From assembly GCA_964580865.1 (NCBI GenBank), contig CAZONM010000001.1, forward strand, positions 1-64,000: 64,000 nucleotides of DNA, read 5' to 3'. This document shows positions 33,420 to 42,718 of this stretch, piece after piece. Each line of letters begins with the position of its first letter. Position 1 is the stretch's first letter. Under the pieces are notes generated by a model that ran no database searches, was not told where the DNA came from, and was given only the letters and a program-made list of their open reading frames with translations. Source of the stretch: JACOUT01 sp964580865 (GTDB lineage Bacteria > Myxococcota > UBA727 > VGSZ01). The translations under genes and the position numbers were made by a program.

Positions 33420-34439
33420 TCAGCCCCCGATCCGCGACATCCCGATGGTGGTGATGGCGCCTTCGCTCCACGCGTGGCCCATGGGCTTGAGCGCGGCCGC
33501 GCTGGTGAAGCGCGCCTCGATGAGCGCCTCGTCGCGCGCGCGCGCGGCGTCGCGCAGGGGCACGCTCACCTCGTAGGCCAGGCACGGGCGCAGCTCGCCG
33601 GTGGAGGTGAGGCGGAAGCGGCTGCACGAGTCGCAGTAGCGATCGGAGATGGGCGTGATGAACCCCACCACGCCGAGCGCGCCCGGGATGCGCCAGTAGC
33701 GCGCCGGCCCGTTGCCCGGCAGGCCGCTCGTCGACACTAAGCCGTAGTCGGCCGTGAGCCGCTGGCGCACCTTGGTGAGGTCGACGTAGCGCTCGGCGAG
33801 GTTCTGCGCCGCGCCCTCGCCCACGGGCATGAGCTCGAGCAGGCGCACCACCAGATCGTGCTCGCGCGTCAGCTCCACCCAGGCGTCGATCTCGTCGTCG
33901 TTCATGCCCTTCAAGACCAGCACGTTGATCTTGAGCGGCCGCAGGCCCGCGCCGGCGGCCTTGCGCACGCCGCGCCACACGTCGTCGAGGGAGCCGTTGC
34001 ACGTGATGGCGCGGAAGCGCTCGGGCTTGAGCGAGTCGACGCTGACGGTGAGGCGATCGAGCCCGGCCGCGGCCAGCTGGTCGACGTGGCGCTCGAGCAG
34101 CATGCCGTTGGTGGTCATGGCCACCTCGCGCACGGTGGTCTCGCGCTTGAGCTGGGCGATGAGGTCGGGCACGCCGGCGCGCACCAGCGGCTCACCGCCG
34201 GTGATGCGCACGCGGTTGACGCCGAGGCGGCTCGCCACGCGCACGATGGCGGTGATGTCGTCGAACGACAGCAGCTCGTCGGGCCGCTCGAAGGCGTGCA
34301 GCCCGCGCGGCAGGCAGTACTCGCAGCGCAGGTTGCAGCGATCGGTCACCGAGATGCGCAGGCTCTTGACCGTGCGGCCGCAGCTGTCGGCCAGCGTGGC
34401 CCCGCCACCCGTGCGCCCCGTTGCGAGCTCACCCGCCAT
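33420..34439 (-). CDS. moaA: GTP 3',8-cyclase (molybdenum cofactor)
   Basis: MoaA is the radical SAM enzyme that starts molybdopterin synthesis, required for the NarG cofactor. The 339-residue product has the SAM cluster CNLRCEYC at 35-42 (C-x3-C-x2-C), the second cluster CDSCSRFRLTSTGELRPC near residue 260-280, and the essential C-terminal Gly-Gly tail (MSRIGG). GAGGAG lies 4 bases before the ATG. Location beside the nar genes, in an operon with the regulator, links cofactor supply to nitrate respiration. Confidence 0.95.
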   Translation of the reverse strand: MAGELATGRTGGGATLADSCGRTVKSLRISVTDRCNLRCEYCLPRGLHAFERPDELLSFDDITAIVRVASRLGVNRVRITGGEPLVRAGVPDLIAQLKRETTVREVAMTTNGMLLERHVDQLAAAGLDRLTVSVDSLKPERFRAITCNGSLDDVWRGVRKAAGAGLRPLKINVLVLKGMNDDEIDAWVELTREHDLVVRLLELMPVGEGAAQNLAERYVDLTKVRQRLTADYGLVSTSGLPGNGPARYWRIPGALGVVGFITPISDRYCDSCSRFRLTSTGELRPCLAYEVSVPLRDAARARDEALIEARFTSAAALKPMGHAWSEGAITTIGMSRIGG

Positions 34440-34518
34440 GCGCGCTCCTCGAGAAAGGTCGACGACCCGTTGGTCTTGGCGCCTAGAACCTAGCGGGTCA
34501 ACGGTGTCGGCGCGGATC

Positions 34519-34541
34519 CGGGTGCGGCAAAAAGCCGCCCG
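34519..34541 (-). terminator. Possible weak hairpin terminator after the Wzi-like gene
   Basis: On the minus strand, shortly after the stop of the Wzi-like gene, CGGGCGGC and GCCG-CA-CCCG pair around a TTTTT loop with a 2-base bulge. The Ts are in the loop, not after the stem, so its strength is doubtful. Confidence 0.3.
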
Positions 34542-34557
34542 CGATCACCCGGCCCGC

Positions 34558-36243
34558 TCAGTAGCGCCACGCCACCGACAGCTCGGCGTAGTGAGCCCAA
34601 GCGCTCGCCCCGGCGACGAGCCCCGCGTTGTCTCGCGCCTCGAAGGTGTAGCGCGCCGTGGCCGTGACGCCCCCGAGGCCGCGATCCCAGCCGGCGCTCG
34701 AGAGCCGGCCGCCATCGACCGTGAAGGCCAGGCCCACGCCGAGCTGGAGCGTGTGCTCGATGACGGGCTGCGTGAGGAAGCGCGTGAACGGCTGCCCCGT
34801 GGGATCATCGAAGGGCGGCTGGAACGTGGGCTCGCCGTCGAGGTAGCCGTCGTCGAGCACCGAGCCGTCGCGCCCCGGGATCACGCCCGCGCTGGCGTTG
34901 CCGTGCCGCACGAGCGCGGCCGAGGCCTCGAGATCCAACAGGCCGCGCTCCACGTCGTCGCGCGCGCGCACCAGCGCGCGCAGCTGCACGCGGTCCGAAT
35001 TGGGCGGCAGCGCGGGGCCGAAGCTCTGCCCCGCGTTCGTGTAGTTGAACCAGTTGAGCCCGCCGCCGCCGTCGCCGATGTGCGTGTACATGTACGGCAT
35101 CACCGCGGTGTAATCGACGGTGACGAGGCGCAGGCCCTGGTGGAGCCCCGGGCGCCCGCGCCCCAGGAGCGCCGCCGGCGACAGCGCGGCGCCCACCTGC
35201 GCGGCCAGCTTGTACTTGGTGTCGAGCTGCAGGCGCGCCAGGTCGTTGAAGCTCGCGTCGTCGAGGAAGACCACGCCCTTGAGGTCGAGCCCGGCCAGCG
35301 GGCTCACGCGCGCGTCGACGCCCACGAGCGCGTTGTCGGCGAAGCCGCTCAGCCCCTGGCTGTGAAAGTACGTCGCCACGGGGATGAAGTAGAGCAGCTC
35401 GAAGCGCCCACCCGAGACCACGGCCTCGAAGGCGCCGAGGTCGAGCCAGGGTGCCGCGTGGAAGTCGATGGCGTGCAGGTGCAGGTGCTTGCCGGTGATG
35501 GCGCCCTGGCCCGCGTCGTCGGTGGCGGTGAGCTCGTAGAGCGCCAGCTGCGCCGTCACGAGCGGCCGGCGCAGCACCAGCGAGAACGCGCCCGCCTGCG
35601 GGGCCTGCTGCCCGATGACGACGCCGTTGTGCCAAAAGGGGCCCGCGCGGTGGCGGCCGAGGCCGGCTTGGAACAACAGCTCGCCGTTGCCGTCGCCGAT
35701 GCCCACGGAGCCGTGGGAGGTCTGGCGCAAGAAGAACGTCTGCCCGCCGAGGTCGAGGTCGGCGTCGTCGTAGATCAGATCCTCGCGCGCGCCCGAGTAC
35801 GCCGGCAGCGCGAGCCCGTCGTCGGTGCGCACGGCCATCAGCTGGTAGCGCGCGGCGCCGCCGAGCCAGCTCGTCGCCATGCCTTGGAGCGACGGCTCGA
35901 CCGTGGCCTTGAAGAACGGCCCACCGGCGTCGCTCGCGCGGCGCTCCTCCATACGCAGCGTGAGGTGCAGCGGGTCGTCGAGCTGGCTGAGCAGCCAGGC
36001 GGCGCGCGCCCGGTCGGCGGGCCAGGCGGCGTGATTGCCCGCGACGTCCGCGAGCAGGCGGCGCACCATCTGCAACGGATAGGGCTGCAGCGACGGCAGC
36101 CGGCGCAGCAGGCCTTGGGCCTCCCACACCTCGAGCTCGGTGTAGAGGACGTCCGTGGGATCGGCGACGGCCTGCGCGCGCAGCGGGCCGGCCGCGAGGG
36201 CGAGCGCGCCAGCGAGCGCGCGCGCCCACCGGCCGAACGTCAA
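34558..36243 (-). CDS. Wzi-family capsule assembly outer-membrane protein
   Basis: A 561-residue protein with a signal peptide (ARALAGALALAAGPLRAQA) and a beta-barrel C-terminus ending AELSVAWRY. The N-terminal soluble helical part (DVLYTELEVWEAQGLLRRLPSLQPYPLQMVRRLL) and the central strands (AAPWLDLGAFEAVVSGGRFELLYFIPVATYFHSQ, FADNALVGVDARVSPLAGLDLKGVVFLDDASFNDL) match the Wzi capsule-assembly family, which anchors polysaccharide at the outer membrane. The likely start is TTG at 36243, inside the stop of the WecA-like gene (TTGA overlap), implying translational coupling with the initiating transferase. Confidence 0.75.
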   Translation of the reverse strand: MTFGRWARALAGALALAAGPLRAQAVADPTDVLYTELEVWEAQGLLRRLPSLQPYPLQMVRRLLADVAGNHAAWPADRARAAWLLSQLDDPLHLTLRMEERRASDAGGPFFKATVEPSLQGMATSWLGGAARYQLMAVRTDDGLALPAYSGAREDLIYDDADLDLGGQTFFLRQTSHGSVGIGDGNGELLFQAGLGRHRAGPFWHNGVVIGQQAPQAGAFSLVLRRPLVTAQLALYELTATDDAGQGAITGKHLHLHAIDFHAAPWLDLGAFEAVVSGGRFELLYFIPVATYFHSQGLSGFADNALVGVDARVSPLAGLDLKGVVFLDDASFNDLARLQLDTKYKLAAQVGAALSPAALLGRGRPGLHQGLRLVTVDYTAVMPYMYTHIGDGGGGLNWFNYTNAGQSFGPALPPNSDRVQLRALVRARDDVERGLLDLEASAALVRHGNASAGVIPGRDGSVLDDGYLDGEPTFQPPFDDPTGQPFTRFLTQPVIEHTLQLGVGLAFTVDGGRLSSAGWDRGLGGVTATARYTFEARDNAGLVAGASAWAHYAELSVAWRY

Positions 36244-37739
36244 TCGAGCACCGCGCGTCCGGCGGGCTGCGCGCTCGGGCTCCACAGCGCGGGCGTGCTC
36301 GCGGGATCGAGGGCGGGCCGGTGCTGACGGCGGCGCACGTCGCTGAGCGCCACGTGCAACGAGCGCAGCGCCTTCTTGCGGGCGGCGTGCATGGGGGCCG
36401 TGATCGGGCGCCCGTCCCACTGCACCTCGAGCTCGCCCACGGTGTCGCGCCGGCCGATGGGCAGGCGCAGCACCGAGCGTCCTGCGTCGGGGGGCGCGCG
36501 GCGCTCGCCATCGTGCCAGGCGAGCACGCGCGTCGCGTCGTGAGCGTCGCGCACCTCGAGCCGCACCGCGTTGCAGCCGAGGGTGGGCAAGAGGGCCTCG
36601 ATCTCGCGCCAGGCGCTGTCGAGGTTCGGCGCGGCGCGCACCTGCGACGCGGCCGTGCGCGCGCGCACCACGAGCCTCTTGCCCGACATGGGGACCACGC
36701 CGAAGAGACCCACGCGCCGCACCAGCAGCGCGCCGATGGCGGCCGCGGCCACCAGCGCCACCGCGCGGCGCACCGGGTTGTCGTCGAGCAGCTCCAGGCC
36801 GGCCAGGCCGAAGACGGCGGCCACGCCCCAGAGCGTCAGCACCGCGCCGCGGTGCGTGAGGCCAAGCGCCATCAGGCGGTGGTGCAGGTGCTCGCGATCG
36901 GGCGAGAACGGGTTCTGCCCGCGCGCCATGCGGCGCACGATGCACAGCGTGGTGTCGAGGAGCGGCACCGCCAGCGCCAAGAGCGGCACCAGCGTGACCG
37001 TGAGCGCGGCGTTGGCCTTCTGGTGCGTCCACAAGGACGCCACGGCCAGGAAGAAGCCGAGGAAGAGCGAGCCCGAGTCGCCAAGGAAGATGCGCGCGGG
37101 GTTGAAGTTGAAGATCAGGAAGCCAACGAGGGAGCCGGCCAGCGCCACCATCAGCAGGCACAACAGCACGTGGTCAGCCGCGAACGCGACGCCGGCGAGC
37201 ACCAACGTGGCGGCCAGCGCGATGCCCGCCGCGAGCCCGTCGAGCCCGTCAATGAGGTTGACGGCGTTGACCACGCCCACGATCCACAAGAGCGTCACCG
37301 GCATCGAGAGCAGCCCGAGCTCGACCATGATGCCCATGGATCCGCCGAGGTGCTCGATGCGGAAGCCCACGGCCCACATGGCCGCGGCCACGGCGAACTG
37401 CACGACGAACTTCTGCCGCGCGCGCATGCCGCGCAGGTCGTCGTAGATGCCGAGCGCGACGATGGCGACACCGCCGCCGATGAACCCGAGCGTCAGGCGC
37501 AGGTCGGCGTAGACCGCGTTGGCGACGTCGTTGTCGTGCAGCGCCAGGGCGATGACGGGGGTGAGGAAGGCCGCGGCCACCGCGATGCCGCCCAGGCGCG
37601 GCACGGCGCGACCGTGGAGCTTGCGGATCGCGTCGGGTTGGTCGAGCAACCGCCGCTTGCGTGCGAGCAGGGCCACCAGTGGCGTCAGCGCGGCGGCCAC
37701 GAGCAGGGCGAGCAGGAACGCGACGACGTAGGTTAGCAC
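36240..37739 (-). CDS. wecA: WecA-like UDP-GlcNAc:undecaprenyl-phosphate sugar-1-phosphate transferase with GAF-like C-terminal tail
   Basis: Starts polysaccharide units by moving GlcNAc-1-P or a similar sugar-P to undecaprenyl phosphate at the inner membrane. Ten or eleven helices occupy residues 1-345. Catalytic elements: Asp100-Asp101 (GIYDDLRG), NAVNLIDGLDGLAAG at 158-172, RIFLGDSGSLFLGF (216-229) and the His motif DREHLHHRL (281-289). Beyond 370 there is a cytoplasmic domain of about 100 residues (LDSAWREIEALLPTLGCNAVRLEV...VLRLPIG...GELEVQWDGRPI) that looks GAF-like, then a Pro-rich tail; ordinary WecA ends near 360. GTG start with GGGAGG upstream. Confidence 0.88.
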   Translation of the reverse strand: MLTYVVAFLLALLVAAALTPLVALLARKRRLLDQPDAIRKLHGRAVPRLGGIAVAAAFLTPVIALALHDNDVANAVYADLRLTLGFIGGGVAIVALGIYDDLRGMRARQKFVVQFAVAAAMWAVGFRIEHLGGSMGIMVELGLLSMPVTLLWIVGVVNAVNLIDGLDGLAAGIALAATLVLAGVAFAADHVLLCLLMVALAGSLVGFLIFNFNPARIFLGDSGSLFLGFFLAVASLWTHQKANAALTVTLVPLLALAVPLLDTTLCIVRRMARGQNPFSPDREHLHHRLMALGLTHRGAVLTLWGVAAVFGLAGLELLDDNPVRRAVALVAAAAIGALLVRRVGLFGVVPMSGKRLVVRARTAASQVRAAPNLDSAWREIEALLPTLGCNAVRLEVRDAHDATRVLAWHDGERRAPPDAGRSVLRLPIGRRDTVGELEVQWDGRPITAPMHAARKKALRSLHVALSDVRRRQHRPALDPASTPALWSPSAQPAGRAVLD

Positions 37740-38079
37740 GTAGGCCTCCCTACGACACGCACCCACATCTTCGAGGTCCACCCCGATGCGTCGACTCTTC
37801 CGTCGAACAAGACCGGCTGCGCAATCACACCAGCCTCCCAAGGAAATCCAACAACATGGCGCCGGGTCCCCGCCCGGAGCGCTTGGAAGAATGCCTGACA
37901 AATGGGACTTTCACCAGTCGATTCCCCATCGGGAGTGATCCGTACCTCTTCGAGACAGGTCGCCGGCCTCGGGGCCCACCCGACCAGGCCGAAAGGGTCG
38001 AAAAACTGGACACCCGAGCCCGTGCCCGATACCAACGGCGTCACCGGTGTGGGGCCCGTTACCGCCCCCGCACGGCTTG
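37740..38079. other. Divergent intergenic region between wecA-like and wza-like genes
   Basis: About 340 bases with no gene of its own. It must hold promoters for the leftward wecA-wzi pair and the rightward export operon. It is less GC-rich than the coding neighbours in places (AAATCCAACAACATGG, GAAGAATGCCTGACAAATGG). I see no convincing -35/-10 pair, no sigma-54 GG-N10-GC element, and no c-di-GMP riboswitch core. Confidence 0.4.
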
Positions 38080-40497
38080 ATGATGCGGCGTGTCTTTGCC
38101 TGTTTCCTGGCGTTGACGGCAGCCAGCCTTGGCGCAGCCCGCGTGCGTGCCCAGGACCCGGCCGACCTGCAAAATTCGAGCGTCCTTGGCGCCGCCATGG
38201 GATCGCCTGACGGGTCGGAGGCGTTGCTGGGCAGCCACGAGGCTGGCGTCGGCGCGCGATCGCGGCGCTACGGCCTCGGCTTGCCGCTCGGCGAAAGCCC
38301 CAGCGGCGAGCCCTCGGCGCCCACCCCGCACGTCAGCACACCGAAATCAAAGAAGAACCTTGGCCTGACCGGGTTCCAGCGCTTCGTCGAGGGCAGCGTG
38401 GGGCGCCTGCTGCCAATCGCGGGCATGGAGGCGTTCGAAGGGGCGCCCAGCACGTTTGCCCCGCTCAAGAACCCCCAGGTCCCGGGCGACTACGTCATCG
38501 GCCCCGGCGACGAGGTGGTGGGCCACATCACGGGCGTCATCGACCAAGGGCTCGCCCTGACGGTGGACGCGAGCGGCAGGGTTGCGATCCCCAAGGTCGG
38601 CACCGTCGTGCTGGCCGGCGTGCGCGCGGCGGACCTCGAGGCCTTCCTCACCAAGGAGCTCAGCCGCAGCTTCCGCAACTTCACGCTCTCGGCCACGCTC
38701 GGCCGGCTGCGCGCCGTCGAGATCTACGTCGTGGGCCAGGCGCGCGCGCCGGGCAAGTACACCGTGAGCGGCCTCTCGTCGGCCGTCAACGCCGTGTTCG
38801 CGAGCGGCGGTCCGTCGGAGCATGGTAGCTTGCGGCGCATCCACGTGTTGCGCGGCGGTGTCGTGGCGGCGCAGCTCGACCTGTACCGCTTCCTCACCCT
38901 TGGCGATCACACTGGCGACGTGCCGTTGCAGAGCGGTGACACGCTCGTGTTCCTTCCGGCCGGGCCGCGGGTGGCGCTGGTGGGGCAGGTGGCGCGCGAG
39001 GCGATCTTCGAGCTCGCCCACGACGACGAGCCGCTCGGCGATCTGCTCCAGCTCTCGGGTGGCCTGCCGCCGGTGGCGTCGCGGCACCAGGCGACGCTCG
39101 AGCGCATCGACCCCGGCGCCAAGGTCGCGCGTCGCCTGCAGCACCTCACCAGCGACAGCGGCGGCTTGCAGACGCCGCTGCGCGACGGCGACATCGTCAC
39201 GTTCTTCCCCATCAGCCCCGCGTACGACAACGCGATCACCTTGCGCGGCAACGTGGCGCAGCCGATCCGCGTGCCCTTCGCACCCGGCATGCGGGTGAAG
39301 GACGTCATCCCCGATCGGCAGGCGTTGATCACGTTCGACTACTACAAGAAGCGCAACCTCCTGGTGCAGTTCGAGGAGCCGCCGCTGCCGCAGAAGCCCA
39401 CCTACGGCCCCCTCGGTCAGCTCGAGGAGCCGCCGCCCCAGAAGACGCCGTTTTGGCGCGACCCGGCCGCGGCCTCGCTGGCCGACGTGCAGGCCGACGC
39501 GCGCCAGACCCTCGACACCGTCAACTGGCAGTACGCGCTGATCGAGCGCCTGAACACCGCCACGCTCACCACCGAGCTCATCCCCTTTCACCTCGGCAAG
39601 GCGGTGCTCGAGGGGGATCGCAAGGAGAACATCGAGCTCCATGCCGGCGACGTCATCACGGTGTTCGGCGAGAGCGACCTGCAGGTGCCGCAGGCCAAGC
39701 GCACGCGCCTGGTGCGCATCGAAGGCGAGGTGTCGGCGCCCGGCGTGTACCAGCTCGGCCCCGGTGAGACGCTGCCAGCACTGATCGCGCGCGTCGGCGG
39801 CTTCACCGAGCAGGCCTACGTCTACGGGCTGTCGCTCAAGCGCGCCAGCGTGCGCGAGGCGCAGACGCGCACCCTCGAGACCGTGGCTCGCCAGCTCGAG
39901 ACCCAGATGCGCGAGGGCTTGGCCGCGCGGCAGGCGAACATCGGCGGCGGCACCGATTCGGGCACGATGGTGGCCCTGCAGGCACAAACACAAGCCGAGG
40001 AGCGCCTGGTCCGCGAGCGCGTCGAGCGGCTGCGCGCCCTGCGCCCCGAGGGGCGTGTGTCGCTGGAGCTCGATCCCCGCCGGCCGCAGGTGCCCGACGT
40101 GCTGCTCGAGGCCGACGACGAGATCTTCGTGCCCGCCGTGCCGTCGTTCGTGTCCGTGCTCGGCGCCGTACACAATGAGAACAGCCTGCTGTGGAAACAA
40201 GGGCGCACCGTGGCGCAGTACATCGACATCGCGGGTCTCACCGAGTCCGCAGACGCCGAGAACCTGTTCGTGCTGCGCGCCGACGGCAGCGTCGATGGGC
40301 GCAACCGAGGCTTCTGGGCGTTCTTGGGACCGCAGCCCATCGACACGGAGCTGCAGCCCGGCGACGTCATCGTGGTGCCCGAGCGCGTCGACCTCGAGAC
40401 GGGCTACACCGTCTTCATGCGCGGGCTCAAGGACTGGACGCAGATCCTCGCGAACATGGGGCTGGCGGCGGCGGCCATCGCGGTGTTCGCGCGATGA
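38080..40497 (+). CDS. Wza-like polysaccharide export protein with several SLBB domains
   Basis: An 805-residue exported protein (signal MMRRVFACFLALTAASLGAARVRA). A polysaccharide-export (PES) domain starts at VPGDYVIGPGDEVVGHITG, followed by SLBB repeats: VEIYVVGQARAPGKYTVSG, RVALVGQVAREAIFELA, NAITLRGNVAQPIRVPF, RIEGEVSAPGVYQLGPGE and FVSVLGAVHNENSLLW. A hydrophobic helix closes the chain (ANMGLAAAAIAVFAR). It would form the periplasm-spanning outer-membrane channel for the polymer. Overlaps wzz by ATGA. Twice the length of E. coli Wza, owing to extra SLBB repeats and an insert. Confidence 0.88.
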   Translation: MMRRVFACFLALTAASLGAARVRAQDPADLQNSSVLGAAMGSPDGSEALLGSHEAGVGARSRRYGLGLPLGESPSGEPSAPTPHVSTPKSKKNLGLTGFQRFVEGSVGRLLPIAGMEAFEGAPSTFAPLKNPQVPGDYVIGPGDEVVGHITGVIDQGLALTVDASGRVAIPKVGTVVLAGVRAADLEAFLTKELSRSFRNFTLSATLGRLRAVEIYVVGQARAPGKYTVSGLSSAVNAVFASGGPSEHGSLRRIHVLRGGVVAAQLDLYRFLTLGDHTGDVPLQSGDTLVFLPAGPRVALVGQVAREAIFELAHDDEPLGDLLQLSGGLPPVASRHQATLERIDPGAKVARRLQHLTSDSGGLQTPLRDGDIVTFFPISPAYDNAITLRGNVAQPIRVPFAPGMRVKDVIPDRQALITFDYYKKRNLLVQFEEPPLPQKPTYGPLGQLEEPPPQKTPFWRDPAAASLADVQADARQTLDTVNWQYALIERLNTATLTTELIPFHLGKAVLEGDRKENIELHAGDVITVFGESDLQVPQAKRTRLVRIEGEVSAPGVYQLGPGETLPALIARVGGFTEQAYVYGLSLKRASVREAQTRTLETVARQLETQMREGLAARQANIGGGTDSGTMVALQAQTQAEERLVRERVERLRALRPEGRVSLELDPRRPQVPDVLLEADDEIFVPAVPSFVSVLGAVHNENSLLWKQGRTVAQYIDIAGLTESADAENLFVLRADGSVDGRNRGFWAFLGPQPIDTELQPGDVIVVPERVDLETGYTVFMRGLKDWTQILANMGLAAAAIAVFAR

Positions 40498-41603
40498 GCG
40501 ACGCTCCCGGCGACCCGGTGGCACCCGGCGCTTCCCCGGAGCTCGACCTGGTGGCGGCGGTGCGCGTGCTGCGCGCGGGCTGGCGCCTGTGGGCGCTGGC
40601 ACCGCCGGTGGTGGGCCTGCTCACGTTCGGCATCGCATCGGTGTGGCCGAAGACGTACACGGCCTCGGCGTTGGTGATGCCGCCGGCTCAACAGAGCTCG
40701 TCGGCGCTGGCGGCGCTGGCGAGCCAGCTCGGCGCGCTCGGTGGGCTGGCCGGCGCGGCGGCGGGCGCCAAGAGCCCGATCGACCAGCATGTCGCGCTCC
40801 TGCGCAGCCGCAACGTCACCGACGCGCTCATTCGCCGCTTCGACCTGCGCCAAGTGTACGGCAAGGCGCTGCTGGAGGAGGCGCGCCTGGCGCTGGCGGC
40901 GCGGTCCTCCATCAGCGCCGGCAAGAAGGACGGCCTCATCGTCATCGCGGTGGACGACCACGACCCGCGCCGCGCCGCCGACCTCGCCAACGGCTACGTC
41001 GACGAGCTGCGCCGGCTCCTGGCCGAGGTCGCCGTGGGCGAGGCGTCGCAGCAGCGCGCGTTCTTCGAGGGCCAGCTGAAGGACGCGCGCACCGCGCTGA
41101 CGACGGCGGAGGAGGCGCTCAAGGCCGCGCGCGTCTCCGAGACGATGCTCAACGTCACGCCGCAGCTGGCCGTGGCGGGTGTGGCGCGCCTCAAGGCGCA
41201 GATCACGGCGCAAGAGGTCAAGATCGCGGCCATGCGCGGCTTCGCGGCCGACGACAACCCCGACCTGCGGCAGGCTCACGCCGAGCTCGCGGCGCTGCGG
41301 GCCCAGCTCGCGGGCACGGAGGACCGGGCCGGCGCCGTGGAGTCCGACTACCTCAAGCTCTATCGCGACTTCAAGTACGCCGAGATGCTCTTCGAGCTCA
41401 TCGCCAAGCAGTATGAGCTGGCCAAGATCGAGGAGGCGCGCGAGGGCTCCGTCATCCAGGTCATCGACGCCGCCATTCCGCCAGAGCTGAAGTCGAGGCC
41501 CAAGCGGCTCCCCATCGCCGCCGGCGCGGCCGCCGCTGCCCTCATCGCGGCAGTCGCGTGGCTGCTCGCCGGGCCCCGCGTCCTCCAGGTGCTGCGCGGC
41601 TGA
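40494..41603 (+). CDS. Wzz/GNVR chain-length regulator
   Basis: A 369-residue inner-membrane protein with an N-terminal helix (LWALAPPVVGLLTFGIASVWP), a long periplasmic part with helices and coiled coil (QQRAFFEGQLKDARTALTTAEEALKAARVSE, ARLKAQITAQEVKIAAMRGFAADDNPDL), and a C-terminal helix (LPIAAGAAAAALIAAVAWLLAG). PKTYTASALVMPP is the conserved post-helix signature and PPELKSRPKR the GNVR-type turn before the second helix. There is no fused tyrosine-kinase domain, so it is a Wzz-type polymerisation-length regulator. Starts inside the stop of the exporter gene (ATGA). Confidence 0.88.
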   Translation: MSDAPGDPVAPGASPELDLVAAVRVLRAGWRLWALAPPVVGLLTFGIASVWPKTYTASALVMPPAQQSSSALAALASQLGALGGLAGAAAGAKSPIDQHVALLRSRNVTDALIRRFDLRQVYGKALLEEARLALAARSSISAGKKDGLIVIAVDDHDPRRAADLANGYVDELRRLLAEVAVGEASQQRAFFEGQLKDARTALTTAEEALKAARVSETMLNVTPQLAVAGVARLKAQITAQEVKIAAMRGFAADDNPDLRQAHAELAALRAQLAGTEDRAGAVESDYLKLYRDFKYAEMLFELIAKQYELAKIEEAREGSVIQVIDAAIPPELKSRPKRLPIAAGAAAAALIAAVAWLLAGPRVLQVLRG

Positions 41604-41657
41604 TCGCCCGCATGACGCCTTCCCCAGGCCGTGCAAAGGCGCTAGTCCGACGGCGCC

Positions 41658-42716
41658 ATGCGGACCTACCGAGTCATCACCGACCGCCCGTTGCGCTTCG
41701 CCCTGGCCGGGTGCGGCCGTATCGCAGAGAGCCACTTCGAGGCCATCAAGAAGCATGCGGGGCGGTGCGAGCTGGTGGACGTGTGCGATGTCTCGGCCAC
41801 GGCGTTGGAGGCAGCGGCGACGAAGACGGGCGCGCGTCCGCACCGCTCGTTCACCGGCATGCTCGCCGCCACCAACGCCGACTGTGTGGTGCTCACCACG
41901 CCGAGCGGGTTGCACCCCGCGCAGGCCATCGAGGCGGCGCGCGCGGGCTTCAACGTCATGACCGAGAAGCCCATGGCGACCCGGTGGCACGACGGCCTCG
42001 CCATGGTGAAGGCGTGCGACGACGCCGGCGTTCGGCTGTTCGTGGTCAAACAGAACCGCCGAAACCAGACGCTGCAGCTGGTCAAGCAGGCCGTCGAGCG
42101 GCACCGCTTCGGGCGCATCTACATGATCGGCGTCAACGTCTTCTGGACCCGGCCGCAGTCGTACTACGACAGCGCCGCGTGGCGCGGCACGTGGGAGTTC
42201 GACGGCGGCGCGTTCATGAACCAAGCGAGCCACTATGTGGACCTGCTCGATTGGATCGGCGGCCCGGTGGAGAGCGTCATGGCCTACACCGGCACGCTGG
42301 CGCGCGACATCCAGGTCGAGGATACGGGCGTCGCCGCCCTCAAGTGGCGCAACGGCGCCATGGGGACGCTCAACGTCACGATGCTGACCTACCCGAAGAA
42401 CCTGGAAGGCTCGATCACCATCCTCGGCGAGAAAGGATCGGTGCGCGTGGGGGGCGTGGCGGTCAACGAGATCCAGCATTGGCAGTTCGCCGACCCCGAC
42501 CCCATGGACGCCACCATCAAGGACGCCAGCTACCAGACCACGTCGGTGTATGGCTTCGGCCACCCGCTCTACTACGACAACGTCATCAGCACGCTGCGCG
42601 GTGAGGCCGCTCCAGAGACCGACGGCCGCGAGGGCCTGCGCTCGCTGGAGCTCTTGATCGCCATGTACCTCTCGGCGCGCGACGGCAAGCGCGTCAGCCT
42701 GCCGCTCTCCTACTAG
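41658..42716 (+). CDS. wbpB: UDP-GlcNAc(A) 3-dehydrogenase, WbpB/WlbA family
   Basis: NAD-dependent oxidoreductase of the Gfo/Idh/MocA family that oxidises C3 of UDP-GlcNAc uronic acid. 352 residues with Rossmann start FALAGCGRIAESHFEAIKKH, EKPMATRWHDGL (conserved Lys), KQNRRNQ, and the second-domain NQASHYVDLLDWIGGPVESV characteristic of the WlbA branch. With the next two genes it makes UDP-2,3-diacetamido-uronic acids. The UDP-GlcNAc 6-dehydrogenase (WbpA) that feeds it is not in the window. Sits 54 bases after wzz. Confidence 0.92.
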   Translation: MRTYRVITDRPLRFALAGCGRIAESHFEAIKKHAGRCELVDVCDVSATALEAAATKTGARPHRSFTGMLAATNADCVVLTTPSGLHPAQAIEAARAGFNVMTEKPMATRWHDGLAMVKACDDAGVRLFVVKQNRRNQTLQLVKQAVERHRFGRIYMIGVNVFWTRPQSYYDSAAWRGTWEFDGGAFMNQASHYVDLLDWIGGPVESVMAYTGTLARDIQVEDTGVAALKWRNGAMGTLNVTMLTYPKNLEGSITILGEKGSVRVGGVAVNEIQHWQFADPDPMDATIKDASYQTTSVYGFGHPLYYDNVISTLRGEAAPETDGREGLRSLELLIAMYLSARDGKRVSLPLSY

Positions 42717-42718
42717 CC

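Noticed and set aside
30981..33740. 919-codon forward open frame over the regulator and moaA
   Set aside because: Low-complexity shadow; receiver, GAF, winged-helix and radical SAM motifs are on the minus strand.
37740..38079. Cyclic di-GMP riboswitch ahead of the export operon
   Set aside because: The conserved core segments and tetraloop receptor pattern were not found.
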